A stretch of 64,000 nt of DNA, from the NCBI RefSeq assembly GCF_000227135.1, contig NC_018237.1, positions 124,001-188,000 on the forward strand. Reading direction: 5' to 3'. The first letter of the stretch is position 1; the number at the start of each line of letters is the position of its first letter. Below are positions 30,801-41,129 of this stretch, in pieces. Made by a program: the position numbers and the translations under genes. The notes under the pieces were generated by a model. That model was given only the letters and a program-made list of their open reading frames with translations, did not search any database and was not told the origin of the DNA. Source of the DNA: Leishmania donovani (Eukaryota > Euglenozoa > Kinetoplastea > Trypanosomatida > Trypanosomatidae).

Positions 30801-32010
30801 ACTCCTCGCCACAGGGATCCCTCGTGCGATGCTCCTTTTTCTTGGGTTGCCTCTCTGTAATCCTCTGATTTTCCTCTCCTGGGTTGACACACACATACAT
30901 ATATATATATATATATTGAGCGTCTTGTGCGCTGATGTGCCGGATGATGGTGGTTGTCGGGGGGGGGGGCTGCTGTTGCGACGACAGAAGCAGCCGATAC
31001 CATTGCTTTCCTCGTTGTTTCCATTGGACGTGTGTGCTTGACGTGTTGGCGCACCAGTGCACTTGGGCCTGTCGGAGCCATCGGCGTAGTATGCTGACCA
31101 CACAATCAAACCAACATAAAAAAGACGGCGCACGTATCTCTCAGTGATCACATGTGTAGGTGTGCCCCAAAGAGCTGCGGGTACAACGGAACATGGCAGA
31201 GGGGGGGGGGTGCTTAGAAGGGAAAATCACGTGGCTCGATGCCCATCGACGGATGGGCGTCGGGGCTGTCGTTTTGCACTCTTGGGTAGGTGCGTCCATC
31301 AGTCAGCCATGTACCCATCTATCCCTGCATGAGGGCTCTGTTTACACGCATCGTGTGCCCTTGGATGCGCAACGCCCCTCTTCTGCCTTTCCTTGCTCTC
31401 GTCGCTCAGCTGCTGCTGCGATCTTCTCTGTAGCCTCGAGCCTAACGCCTCATGGTCGCCACATCACAGATGAGACGCTTCCGTTTTTTTTTTTTCGCTG
31501 CGTTTGCTTCCTATTCTCGACTCTTCTCTCCCACTACCGCTCTTGGTTGTTCGACTTCTCGCACCCCCTCTGGATGTCTATATGTATCCCTCTATATGCA
31601 CTGAAGCTCGAGATACGTCACTATCCTTGTAAGAAGACGACGCCCACTCACCTATCCGCCCCTCCTTGCATCATCGGTGCCACCACCGCCACGTCTGCCA
31701 ACGGACGCACACACGCACACGTCTGCGCACGCGCATCACAGTTTTTTTTTTCCTTTCCTCGCTCTCGATCTCAACCGATCTCTCTTGAAGGCCTTTCCGG
31801 AGGCTCTCTCGCCACTCGGAGACTTGGGATCGGATCCCCAAGTTCGCTTTTCTACCCTGATCGTGCGCCATTCCTCCTTGCTGCAAGTCCGTGCGGCGGC
31901 GTTCTCGACACAGTGCCATACCGCCACCCGTGCGCAACAGCCCTGCTGCCAGTCTCCCTAAAAGCGCTCACGGTGATCGGAGCTTCTCGCTGCGCATTGC
32001 CCCCGCGCAC
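27802..32010. other. 4.2-kb intergenic region between FBT-B and FBT-C
   Basis: Contains a SIDER-like repeat (28262-28560), many CT-rich tracts (29040-29110, 29310-29400, 30060-30130), a TA run at 30894-30916, poly-T tracts near 29405-29425 and 31484-31496, and CA/GT repeats. The CT-rich stretch near 31740-31790 lies before FBT-C. No supported gene. Confidence 0.65.
28262..28560 (+). mobile_element. SIDER-like degenerate repeat (diverged copy)
   Basis: Segments such as catcgctgctgatgtcgg at about 28306, the block gtacgcttgtgccatc at about 28376, and a later part around 28440-28510 (ccctcacactggccactgg, then gagccacctcgaggggg) align in the same order with the repeat at 52900-53140. The composition (G-rich, few pyrimidine tracts) differs from the surroundings. 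SIDERs are short degenerate retroposons spread through Leishmania UTRs; assignment to that family is inferred. Confidence 0.5.
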
Positions 32011-34646
32011 ATGACACGCTCACAAAACCAAGCGCGCACACATGAGCCCTCCCACGACGCCGGGAAGGCGCAGAACAGCGCGCAAGGGTCGCAAGTGACG
32101 CAGAAATACTACGTCCATCCGCAGGCAGCTGCCTTGTTCTCTAAGTGGCCGTGGGTGCGACGGGTGCCGATATTTGGTGAGGCTGTCGAGGGCTACGGGC
32201 CCAAGGTCATCGTCGCTCTTGGTACGAGCTACCTGCTCTGCAAGGGCGTCGCGGATCAGATTCTTACCGGTCAGACGTACGCCATGATGATTGATCGCTA
32301 CGGCATCAGTGTTCCCCGCTACCAGCGCCTGTCTCCGATTTCGTCCATGGGGTGGTCCATCAAGGCCTTCACAGCGATGCTCTGCGACGGCTTCGCCTTC
32401 CTCGGCTACACGAAGCGCTGGTACATGTTCATCTCCTGCGTCGGCGGTGGCGCGTTCGCGCTGATCTACGGCCTCCTTCCGGCGAAGGAGGCGTCGGCTG
32501 ATGTGGCAGCCGCCTTCNNNNNNNNNNNNNNNNNNNNNNNNNNNNNNNNNNNNNNNNNNNNNNNNNNNNNNNNNNNNNNNNNNNNNNNNNNNNNNNNNNN
32601 NNNNNNNNNNNNNNNNTGGGGTGGTCCATCAAGGCCTTCACAGCGATGCTCTGCGACGGCTTCGCCTTCCTCGGCTACACGAAGCGCTGGTACATGTTCA
32701 TCTCCTGCGTCGGCGGTGGCTGGCCGTGGGTGCGACGGGTGCCGATATTTGGTGAGGCTGTCGAGGGCTACGGGCCCAAGGTCATCGTCGCTCTTGGTAC
32801 GAGCTACCTGCTCTGCAAGGGCGTCGCGGATCAGATTCTTACCGGTCAGACGTACGCCATGATGATTGATCGCTACGGCATCAGTGTTCCCCGCTACCAG
32901 CGCCTGTCTCCGATTTCGTCCATGGGGTGGTCCATCAAGGCCTTCACAGCGATGCTCTGCGACGGCTTCGCCTTCCTCGGCTACACGAAGCGCTGGTACA
33001 TGTTCATCTCCTGCGTCGGCGGTGGCGCGTTCGCGCTGATCTACGGCCTCCTTCCGGCGAAGGAGGCGTCGGCTGATGTGGCAGCCGCCTTCATCTTCCT
33101 GTCGACGTGGGGCAAGGCCAACGTGGATATCCTGTCGGAGGGCCATTACAGTCGACTGATGCGCCAGAACCCGAAGCCTGGCCCGTCCATGGTGAGCTGG
33201 ATCTGGTTCTGGATCATGGTAGGGGCCATCATCGCCACTGTGATGAACGGCCCGCTCGCGGATGCCGGGAAGCCGCAGATCAGCATCTTCGTGTCTGCCG
33301 CGCTGCAGCTCATCACCTGCGTCTTCTACCTGTTCAACTGGTACGGGGAGAAGAAGAACCGCGTNNNNNNNNNNNNNNNNNNNNNNNNNNNNNNNNNNNN
33401 NNNNNNNNNNNNNNNNNNNNNNNNNNNNNNNNNNNNNNNNNNNNNNNNNNNNNNNNNNNNNCAGCATGGTGGTGCGGCGAAGGGGAAGAGGAGCCCGCAG
33501 CGCTCGCACTCGGATGAGGACGTGGAGGGTGCCGTACGGGATGCCCTCAACGATGGTCAGCGCGACAACGGTGAACTTGTGCAGGACGTCTACGACGACG
33601 CGTATGACGACGGCGAAGAGGTGGCCGAGGGCGAGGTGTACTACGGCAAGCCGCCGGTGCCGTGCCTGTTCGGGCTGTTCGAGGCGAACACGGAGGTGAT
33701 TTCGAAGAACTGGAAGATCTTCGTGTACAGCGTTGTCATGACCTGTGCTGTGATCGCGATGCTGTGCTGCAACATCCTGGCCGACACGCTGGGCCTCCTG
33801 GTTGCGTGCGTCGTTGTGTCGACCATCTGCTGCGCCGCGTCCTTCTGGGCCCTGCCGCTGGTGATTGCGAAGGCGAATGTGTTCTGCTACCTTCAGATGG
33901 CCGTCTACATCCGTGCCACTAGTCCACTGTACGCCTTTTATCTGAACTCGAATGAATGCCAAGGTGATTACCCCAACTTCACCTACACCTTCTACAACAC
34001 GGTGGCTGGCGTGATTGGCAACCTCGCAGGGCTGGTCGGCGTGACGCTGTTCAACTTCCTGTTCGCGAAGCATAACTATCAGGTGACCTTCATTGTGACG
34101 ACAATCATGCAAGTTCTGGCAGCGCTGTTCGACATCATCATGGTGAAGCGCTGGAACAAGCGCATCGGCATCCCTGACCATGCCATGTACATCTGGGGTG
34201 ATGCGGTTGTAGCACAGATTGTTTACATGCTTGGTTTCATGCCGTTGGTTGTGATGCTGTCTCGCCTGTGCCCTCGTGGCTCGGAGAGTGTCGTGTATGC
34301 GCTGATGGCGGGCTTCGCGAATCTTGGCCAGACCACCTCGTCGTCCCTCGCTGCGATCATTATGGAGTACGGCTGGCCTATTTTTTCGGATAACGACCCA
34401 TGCAACTACGACAACCTGCCGCTGCTGCTGTTCGTGACCAGCGTCTGCACGCCGCTGCTGGTGATTCCACTTTCGTACTTGCTCCCGATGGCGCGAATCA
34501 TTGATGATGTGGACATTGACGGCAAGGTGGTGCGTCAGAAGGCTGATGAGATGCGCGCGAAGGTAATGGCCGCAGCCAAGGACAGCACCTTGGAGCACTC
34601 CGCGGAGGCTTCGGCCGCGGCTGCTGCGCCAAAGGGCCACTTGTAA
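32011..34646 (+). CDS. Folate/biopterin transporter family, FBT-C (assembly-damaged)
   Basis: Start ATG at 32011 (MTRSQNQART), stop at 34644-34646. The gene is interrupted by a 99-N run (32518-32616) followed by a duplicated block: 32617-32720 repeats ~32348-32451, then 32721-33092 repeats ~32146-32517. Skipping bases 32518-33092 (575 bases) brings the two halves into one frame and gives about 686 aa, so the break is most likely an assembly error and not a pseudogene. A second gap of 97 N (33365-33461) equals the length of the matching segment in FBT-D, and the frame continues across it. The 5' half is like FBT-B (STWGKANVDILSEGHYSRL); the linker and start of the second half (EGAVRDALNDGQRDNGE; LFEANTEVISKNWK) are like D-F. 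The C-terminus is its own (ADEMRAKVMAAAKDSTLEHS). Transporter role as for the other members. Confidence 0.88.
32518..32616. other. Assembly gap, 99 N, flanked by duplicated sequence
   Basis: The bases after the gap repeat bases found before it (32617-33092 against 32146-32517), so the gap is probably a placeholder at overlapping contig ends. Confidence 0.9.
33365..33461. other. Assembly gap, 97 N, sized like the paralog
   Basis: The segment between the same flanking words in FBT-D is also 97 bases long by my count, so this gap appears correctly sized. Confidence 0.9.
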
Positions 34647-37600
34647 GGTGAGCATCTCGTCAGTGTGCGTTGGTCGCTCGTGCTAGGCTGATGCAGAGGT
34701 GATGTCGAAGTAGTGGAACGCGCGCACATTCACGTCGAGAAGGTGCCGCGACTTGTTTTCTTTGTTTTTTTGTTGTGGCTCACTCACCCCCCTCCCCATT
34801 TTTTTTCTTGGACCCCATTGCGCTGTACGAAGACAGACAGACAGATGCGAGGGGATGCACGCCTCCCAAAGGCAGAACAGCACCACTCAATCGTACTCGT
34901 TGACTGCTCGAACCTTCGTTGGCGATCTCCCTCCCTCTACCCCATCCCTCGCTGCGCGCCTGGCTGGAGGAATGAGTGCTGCTGGCAAAGAAGAGACGCG
35001 TTAAGAGGCGGAATGGCGTCGTTCTTGCGGCTGCTCCATATCTGTTTTTTGTTTGTTTGTTTTTGCTTGTCTGCATCCAAAGTACGTATTCATTCTTCAG
35101 TTCTCCTCTTTTTTTTTTCATCGTGATGGATCACCCACGCACACAGACACGCGTGCGAGTTTGTTTCGCCCGGTCACTTGCTGTGCCTGTCTTGGGTGCA
35201 CGAGTGTTGCTGTTGTGCCTATACGCATATATAACTACTCGGGCCCTTATCTGTTTTCATCCCTGCTGGCGCTATCCTTGCGCCCCTAGTGTGCGTGCGT
35301 GGGTCTCCCCCTCCCTTCCCCTCTCTCTCTCTCTGCGTGACCTTGTGCCTGCAGTGCGTGTACGGTTTTGTGCCACGTCTTCCCTCTCCTCTCTCTTTTC
35401 GTCCCCTTTTCTTCTTTATTGTTTGTTTCCTTCGTCTTTCTCCATAGTGATGTCTCTATTCGACTCCCCCCGCCTTCTCCCCCTCCCCTCTGTCTTCATC
35501 CGCCTCCCCACACCTCCCCCCTTTCCCCCATCCCTCCCCCTCCTCCTCCACAAACACCATGGCCACATGAGCACACGCCTTTGCTATCGTTGTTGCTATC
35601 TTTTCTGAGATGATGGCTCCACGTGTGCTTGTGTGGCCCTCGTCGTTCCTCTTTTACCTTTTCCTGCATAGATGCAGCAGCTTTACTGCTGTTCTGACTC
35701 AGCAGTGGGTCCCTCCCTTGTGTGCTCCCCAGTCAATGGCACTCCATGGCGCTCGGCCTTCCTCCTCCCCATTCCACAACGCGCCCTCGTCCGTTAACGC
35801 GACGCTCGCCTGTGCGATGGGTGGAAGAAGTCGAGCGCAACGCGAAGAAGGAAGCCGTGGTGTCAGGAGACATGGAGCAGAAACTGCATGGAAACATGTG
35901 CGCGTCCAATATGGTGTGTGTGTGCGCCTGATCGTTTTCTTGGCATTCGCATGTACGGCTGTATGCTTGGCTCCTGAATTTGTAAGCGCATGGGTCTGTG
36001 ACAAGCGCCGTTGAGCCACTAGCTTTACGATCGGGGGCATCATGGGTCCTCATGTGGTGTGCGTATATGTATGTATGTGTGCGTGTGCGTGTGCGTGTGT
36101 GCTGTCTTTCTTTGGCTCATCATTGCCATCATGTTGCATATGACTTCGTTTCCCCGTAACGCACGCCGCCGCCGCCCCCACACTTCCCTTCCTTCTATCC
36201 CCTCCACTGACTCTTTCGCATGCGTCTCCGTCCCCCTTTTTTTTTAATTTTGCCGTTGTAATCGTCGATGTCGTTGTCGCATCTTCATATCGTATGTCCC
36301 CATCCTCTCCTTCCCCTACCCTCCCCTCCCTCTTGCCCGCTCTGCACGCGAGCGTCTCTCCGTAAGAGCAATACGAAAACAAGGATGAGCGCTGCGCACA
36401 CGTGCAGACACACACACGCACACACACACATACGTGCGTACAGAAAGATGGATGAGCAGGTATGTGTACTTGTGTATGGCGCCTCCTCTGTGAATCTGTG
36501 TGCGTCCTCATTCTCCCTCTCCCTCTCTTCCTGCCTCTCCCGTTTTCTTTCCCCTCCATGCTGCTGCGTGTTTTCCTTTTCCTCTCTTCTCCGCCTCCCT
36601 CCCCCCTTGTCTCTGCAGGAAAAACACAATGAGTGCTGTGTCTGTCCCCCTCCCCTACCCCACCCCCCCCCCACACACACACACACTTTCCTTCATCTGT
36701 ACATGGCGTCTGTCGGGTGCACCTGATGCAGGTGGGATTCCGGTAAAGTGCAGGAAAAGGAGCCGGCAAAACAAAAAAGGCGAATCGAAGGAAAATGCCC
36801 AACGCACTGTGTTTGTGTGCGTGTGTGTGTGTGTGCGGTGGTGGGGTTAGGGGGGCGTTACACAGCACAACCACTCCTCTCCCCTCCCTCCCTCCCATCC
36901 CAAGAATCGGAAAGAAGAGCAGATGCGCCATGGGTCTTCGCTATCCTGTTGTACATGTCGGGGGGGAAGGGGGGATATAAGTGTCGGCTGCGTCATATCT
37001 TTTCACTATACATTTTTTTCTGCTGCGGGCTCAGTGCATTTCGCGCAACAGAAATGAAAAACAAACAACAAAAAAAAAAACGAAGGCTTTTTGATGACTT
37101 CTCTTTTATGCAAAACCCCCTCCTCCTCCCCCCCCCCTGTGCCACGGTCCGTCCCTTGTAGAAACGTACACATACATATGTGTGTGTGTGTGTGTGTGTT
37201 GGCTGCCCACATACACGCACACGCACCGGCAGCGGTGAGAAGGGACGGCAGTTCCACCACGTCGCCTTCATCTCACAGGCTTCGCTCCTCAAGGCTTGTG
37301 TGCTTGAGGTTGTGTCGCCATCTTGTTCGGCTGTGTTCGTGCGCGTGCGTGCTCGAACCCACATATGGTGTCTGTCTGAGCCTGTGTGTGTGTCTATCGT
37401 TGTGGTTGGTGCCCCTCTTCTCTCATTTCACGCACACACACACACGCACGCACGCACGCGCACCATTTGGCATGGTCGCCCTCCGCTCCGGTGCTTCGAT
37501 CCTCGCTCCTGTTTTTTTTTTGTTTGTTTACTCTATGCATGTATATACACATATATACTCCTTTAATTTTTGTCTTCGCCTTCGTCCTCCGCATCTTCAA

Positions 37601-38753
37601 GCGATGCGTGTGCGCAGGTGCCTGTGTTGTCGGTTGTCTCTCTCTCTCTCTCAACGCTTCGCAGATGTTATGTGCGCACTTGTCGTACGGTTTCCATTCG
37701 ATTTCCTGTTAACCTCCCATCAAGCACACGCACACGTAAGCACACCCGTGGGCGTGTCTGTGTGTTCGGCATGCATGCAAGCATGCGTGTGTGTGTGTGT
37801 GTGTGTGTGCCTTTTCTCTTCTCGTTGATGTTTTTGTTTTGTTCTGCCGGCAGGGTCTTCGGCGCCGAAGCGGCAAAGCCAGCAAAAGAGGGGGCACGAG
37901 CGAACCACCACGGCACCAAAACAAGAGCCGCAGCCTTGCACGACGTTGCTTCGATGGTGACACTGCTCACATGTGCCTGCTCCACCCTCTGACAGCTTCG
38001 GACGTTTTTCGTGGTTGTTGCTGTCGTCCCACGCCACCGTCATCGCCACGACGCGTGCACTGAGCTATGGTTCAGCGAGACATCGAAACAAACCAAGATA
38101 GTACGAACGCTCTCTCTCGTTGTTTGTCTCCTAGCTGGTGTTATGGACGGTGCTTGCCGCCGTGTCCCTTTCCCTTCTCCAAGAGCGGACTCCATTTTGT
38201 TGTTTCTCACCACATTGGCATCAACTCGCTCTCTCCTTGTGTGCGTCTCTTCGTGCGTGGCCTCCCCTCTTTTCCCGCCACCCATCAACGGCGTCTTCAC
38301 ATCACCTTCCGGCCATCCCACGTCTCGCATAACCTGGCCCTCCCCCACGCTCCCTTCCTCGATCGCTAAGCTGCCGTCCCCCGCTCATCTTCTCTCTCTC
38401 GTACATCTAAACACACGAACGCCGAAATCCTGCCTGTTCCTTTCCAGCAGTAACACAGTCACACGTTTCTTTTCTTCTCTTCCGCCTTCTCTTCCTGAGC
38501 CGTTCCGTGTCGTTCACAAGCTCAGCCCTCCGCCCCCATCCCCTCCATCTCTGGCTTCGGCGCGATCCCGTCGGTGCTACGTGCCGCTGTGCTGTTTATC
38601 ATCCATCTCTATTCGCCTCGGGCTCTCTCGCCTACCTTGAGCCTTCGATCTCCCCTCCTTGCGGGAACCCCACCTCCCCCGACTCCCCATCCTGTTCACC
38701 TTCGTTCCGCCGCCTATATCGGCACCCGCCTACGGCATCCGTGAAGTCGAACC
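34647..38753. other. 4.1-kb intergenic region between FBT-C and FBT-D
   Basis: Mostly pyrimidine-rich, with T- and C-homopolymers, CT tracts (35310-35580, 36300-36350, 38350-38480), CA/GT runs (36060-36100, 37178-37200, 37430-37460, 37785-37810) and A-rich 37060-37082. The long CT-rich stretch up to ~38730 precedes FBT-D. No supported gene. Confidence 0.7.
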
Positions 38754-40831
38754 ATGTCCCACAACGAGGCCGCTCCCAAGCGCGAGAAGGACGCCGCGGG
38801 TGCAGCAGCGGTGCCTGAGGCAGCCGCCGCGGGAAATGACGGCAAGTACATCCACCCCGAGGCAGCGTCCCTGTTCGCCAGGTGCCCGTGGGTTCGCCGC
38901 GTCCCCGTGTTTGGCGAGGCTGTCGAGGGCTATGGGCCCAAGGTCATCATCGCCCTCGGCGGGTGCTACCTGCTCTGCAAGGGCGTCGCGGATCAGATTC
39001 TGCGCGGTCAGACGTACGCCATGATGATGGATCGCTACGGCATCGACGTGGCCCGCTACCAGCGCCTGTCTCCGATTTCGTCCATGGGGTGGTCCATCAA
39101 GGCCTTCACAGCGATGCTCTGCGACGGCTTCGCCTTCCTCGGCTACACGAAGCGCTGGTACATGTTCATCTCCTGCGTCGGCGGTGGCGCGTTCGCGCTG
39201 ATCTACGGCCTCCTTCCGGCGAAGGAGGCGTCGGCCAACGTCGCGTGTGCCTTCATCTTCCTGTCGTGCTGGGGCAAGGCCAACGTGGATATCCTGTCTC
39301 AGGGCCATTACAGTCGACTGATGCGCCAGAACCCGAAGCCTGGGCCATCCATGGTGAGCTGGATCTGGTTCTGGATCATGACCGGCTCACTCATCGCGAC
39401 TGTGATGAACGGCCCGCTCGCGGATGCCGGGAAGCCGCAGATCAGCATCTTCGTGTCTGCCGCGCTGCAGCTCATCACCTGCGTCTTCTACCTGTTCAAC
39501 TGGTACGGGGAGAAGAAGAACCGCGTGCTGCGCTCCGAGGACGCGCTGTTTATTCTGGAGGAGACGCGCAAGGAGCGTGAGCGCCTGGGCACTGAGCTGA
39601 TGGACGACGGCACGGCGGGTGCGCAGCATGGTGGTGCGGCGAAGGGGAAGAGGAGCCCGCAGCGCTCGNNNNNNNNNNNNNNNNNNNNNNNNNNNNNNNN
39701 NNNNNNNNNGAACTTGTGCAGGACGTCTACGACGACGCGTATGACGACGGCGAAGAGGTGGCCGAGGGCGAGGTGTACTACGGCAAGCCGCCGGTGCCGT
39801 GCCTGTTCGGGCTGTTCGAGGCGAACACGGAGGTGATTTCGAAGAACTGGAAGATCTTCGTGTACAGCGTTGTCATGACCTGTGCTGTGATCGCGATGCT
39901 GTGCTGCAACATCCTGGCCGACACGCTGGGCCTCCTGGTTGCGTGCGTCGTTGTGTCGACCATCTGCTGCGCCACGTCCTTCTGGGCCCTGCCGCTGGTG
40001 ATTGCGAAGGCCAACGTCTTTGGATACCTTCAGATGGCTGTTTCCATCCGTGTCAGCAGTCCCGTAAACGCGTTCTTTCTGAACACCTACGGCTGCCCCG
40101 GCAACCTGCCCAACTTCACCTACACCTTCTACGGAACGGTGGCTGGCGTCATCAGCAGTGCTGTTGGTATGATTACCGTGACGCTGTTCAACTTCCTGTT
40201 CGCGAAGCATGGCTACCGCCTCACCTTCATTGTGACGACAATCATGCAGGTTATGGGTGGTGTGTTCGACATCATCATTGTGAAGCGCTGGAACCTGCAC
40301 ATCGGCATCCCTGACCACGCCATGTACATCTGGGGTGATGCTGTTGTGGGTGAGCTCGTGTACATGCTTGGATGGATGCCGATGATCGTGCTGCTGTCTC
40401 GCCTGTGCCCTCGTGGCTCGGAGAGTGTCGTGTATGCGCTGATGGCGGGCTTCTCCAACCTTGGCCAGACCACCGCGGCGTCTCTCGGTGCGATCATCAT
40501 GGAGTACGGCCTGCCTGTGTTCAAGACGCAGGATGACGGGTCTCGCTGCAACTACGACAACCTGCCGCTGCTGCTGTTCCTGTGCAGCATGTGCACGCCG
40601 CTGCTGGTGATTCCGCTGAGCATAATACTGCTTCCGAAGGCGCGCATCTGCGACGATATCGACATTGACGGCAAGGTGGTGCGTCAGGCCGTGGATAAGC
40701 AGGTCGCAGCTGCTCCGCTGTCGAGCTCCGACTCGGACGCGGTGATGAATGCCGAACCGCTTCATGGGAACAAGGCGGATGAGCGCAAGGCCACGCAGAG
40801 CGGTCGTGCGCAGACGCAGAAAAAGGAGTGA
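38754..40831 (+). CDS. Folate/biopterin transporter family, FBT-D
   Basis: Start ATG at 38754 (MSHNEAAPKREKDAAG). The frame seems to shift at the 41-N gap (39669-39709), but the same interval in E and F is 66 bases. With 66 bases the two halves are in frame and the protein is about 700 aa, so the frameshift is an artefact of gap length. The N-terminus (EAAPKREKDAAGAAAVPEAAAAGNDGKYIHPEAASLFARCPWVRRVPVFGEAVEGYG) is shared with E and F. Distinct residues in the first bundle include SCWGKANVDILSQGHYSRL. The second half ends ICDDIDIDGKVVRQAVDKQ, then a hydrophilic tail (KADERKATQSGRAQTQKKE) unlike that of E. A tract at ~40374-40472 is identical to FBT-G. Confidence 0.92.
39669..39709. other. Assembly gap, 41 N, shorter than the paralogous interval
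   Basis: Between agcgctcg and gaacttgtg the paralogs E and F have 66 bases; here 41 N are given. Confidence 0.92.
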
Positions 40832-41085
40832 GCTCGCAGCGCTGGATTATGTCTGCCACTGCTCATGAAGCGCTCGTTTCAAGTTTATATCTGCAGAGTG
40901 TTCACCCGTGGTCAACGGCATGCACTGGATGGCATCGTTGTGATGCCGACGCGCTTAGCCTTTGGAGGTTTTGTTTGGCAGTGTTCACACCGCAGCAGTC
41001 GGACCTGTACGCGCTGCTGTTCCTCTCCCTCCTGTTGTCCCTCTTGTCTCCGCGCCACTGCTTCTCGTTTTTTTTTATGATCATA

Positions 41086-41086
<1 letters not shown>

Positions 41087-41126
<40 letters not shown>
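41087..41126 (+). repeat. (TG)20 microsatellite
   Basis: Forty bases of strictly alternating T and G, seen directly. Confidence 0.95.

Positions 41127-41129
<3 letters not shown>

Noticed and set aside
32466..34655. Long antisense frame (729 codons, - strand) over FBT-C
   Set aside because: Shadow of the GC-rich sense codons, rich in R/H/A and crossing the N-runs; similar antisense shadows lie over every FBT gene.
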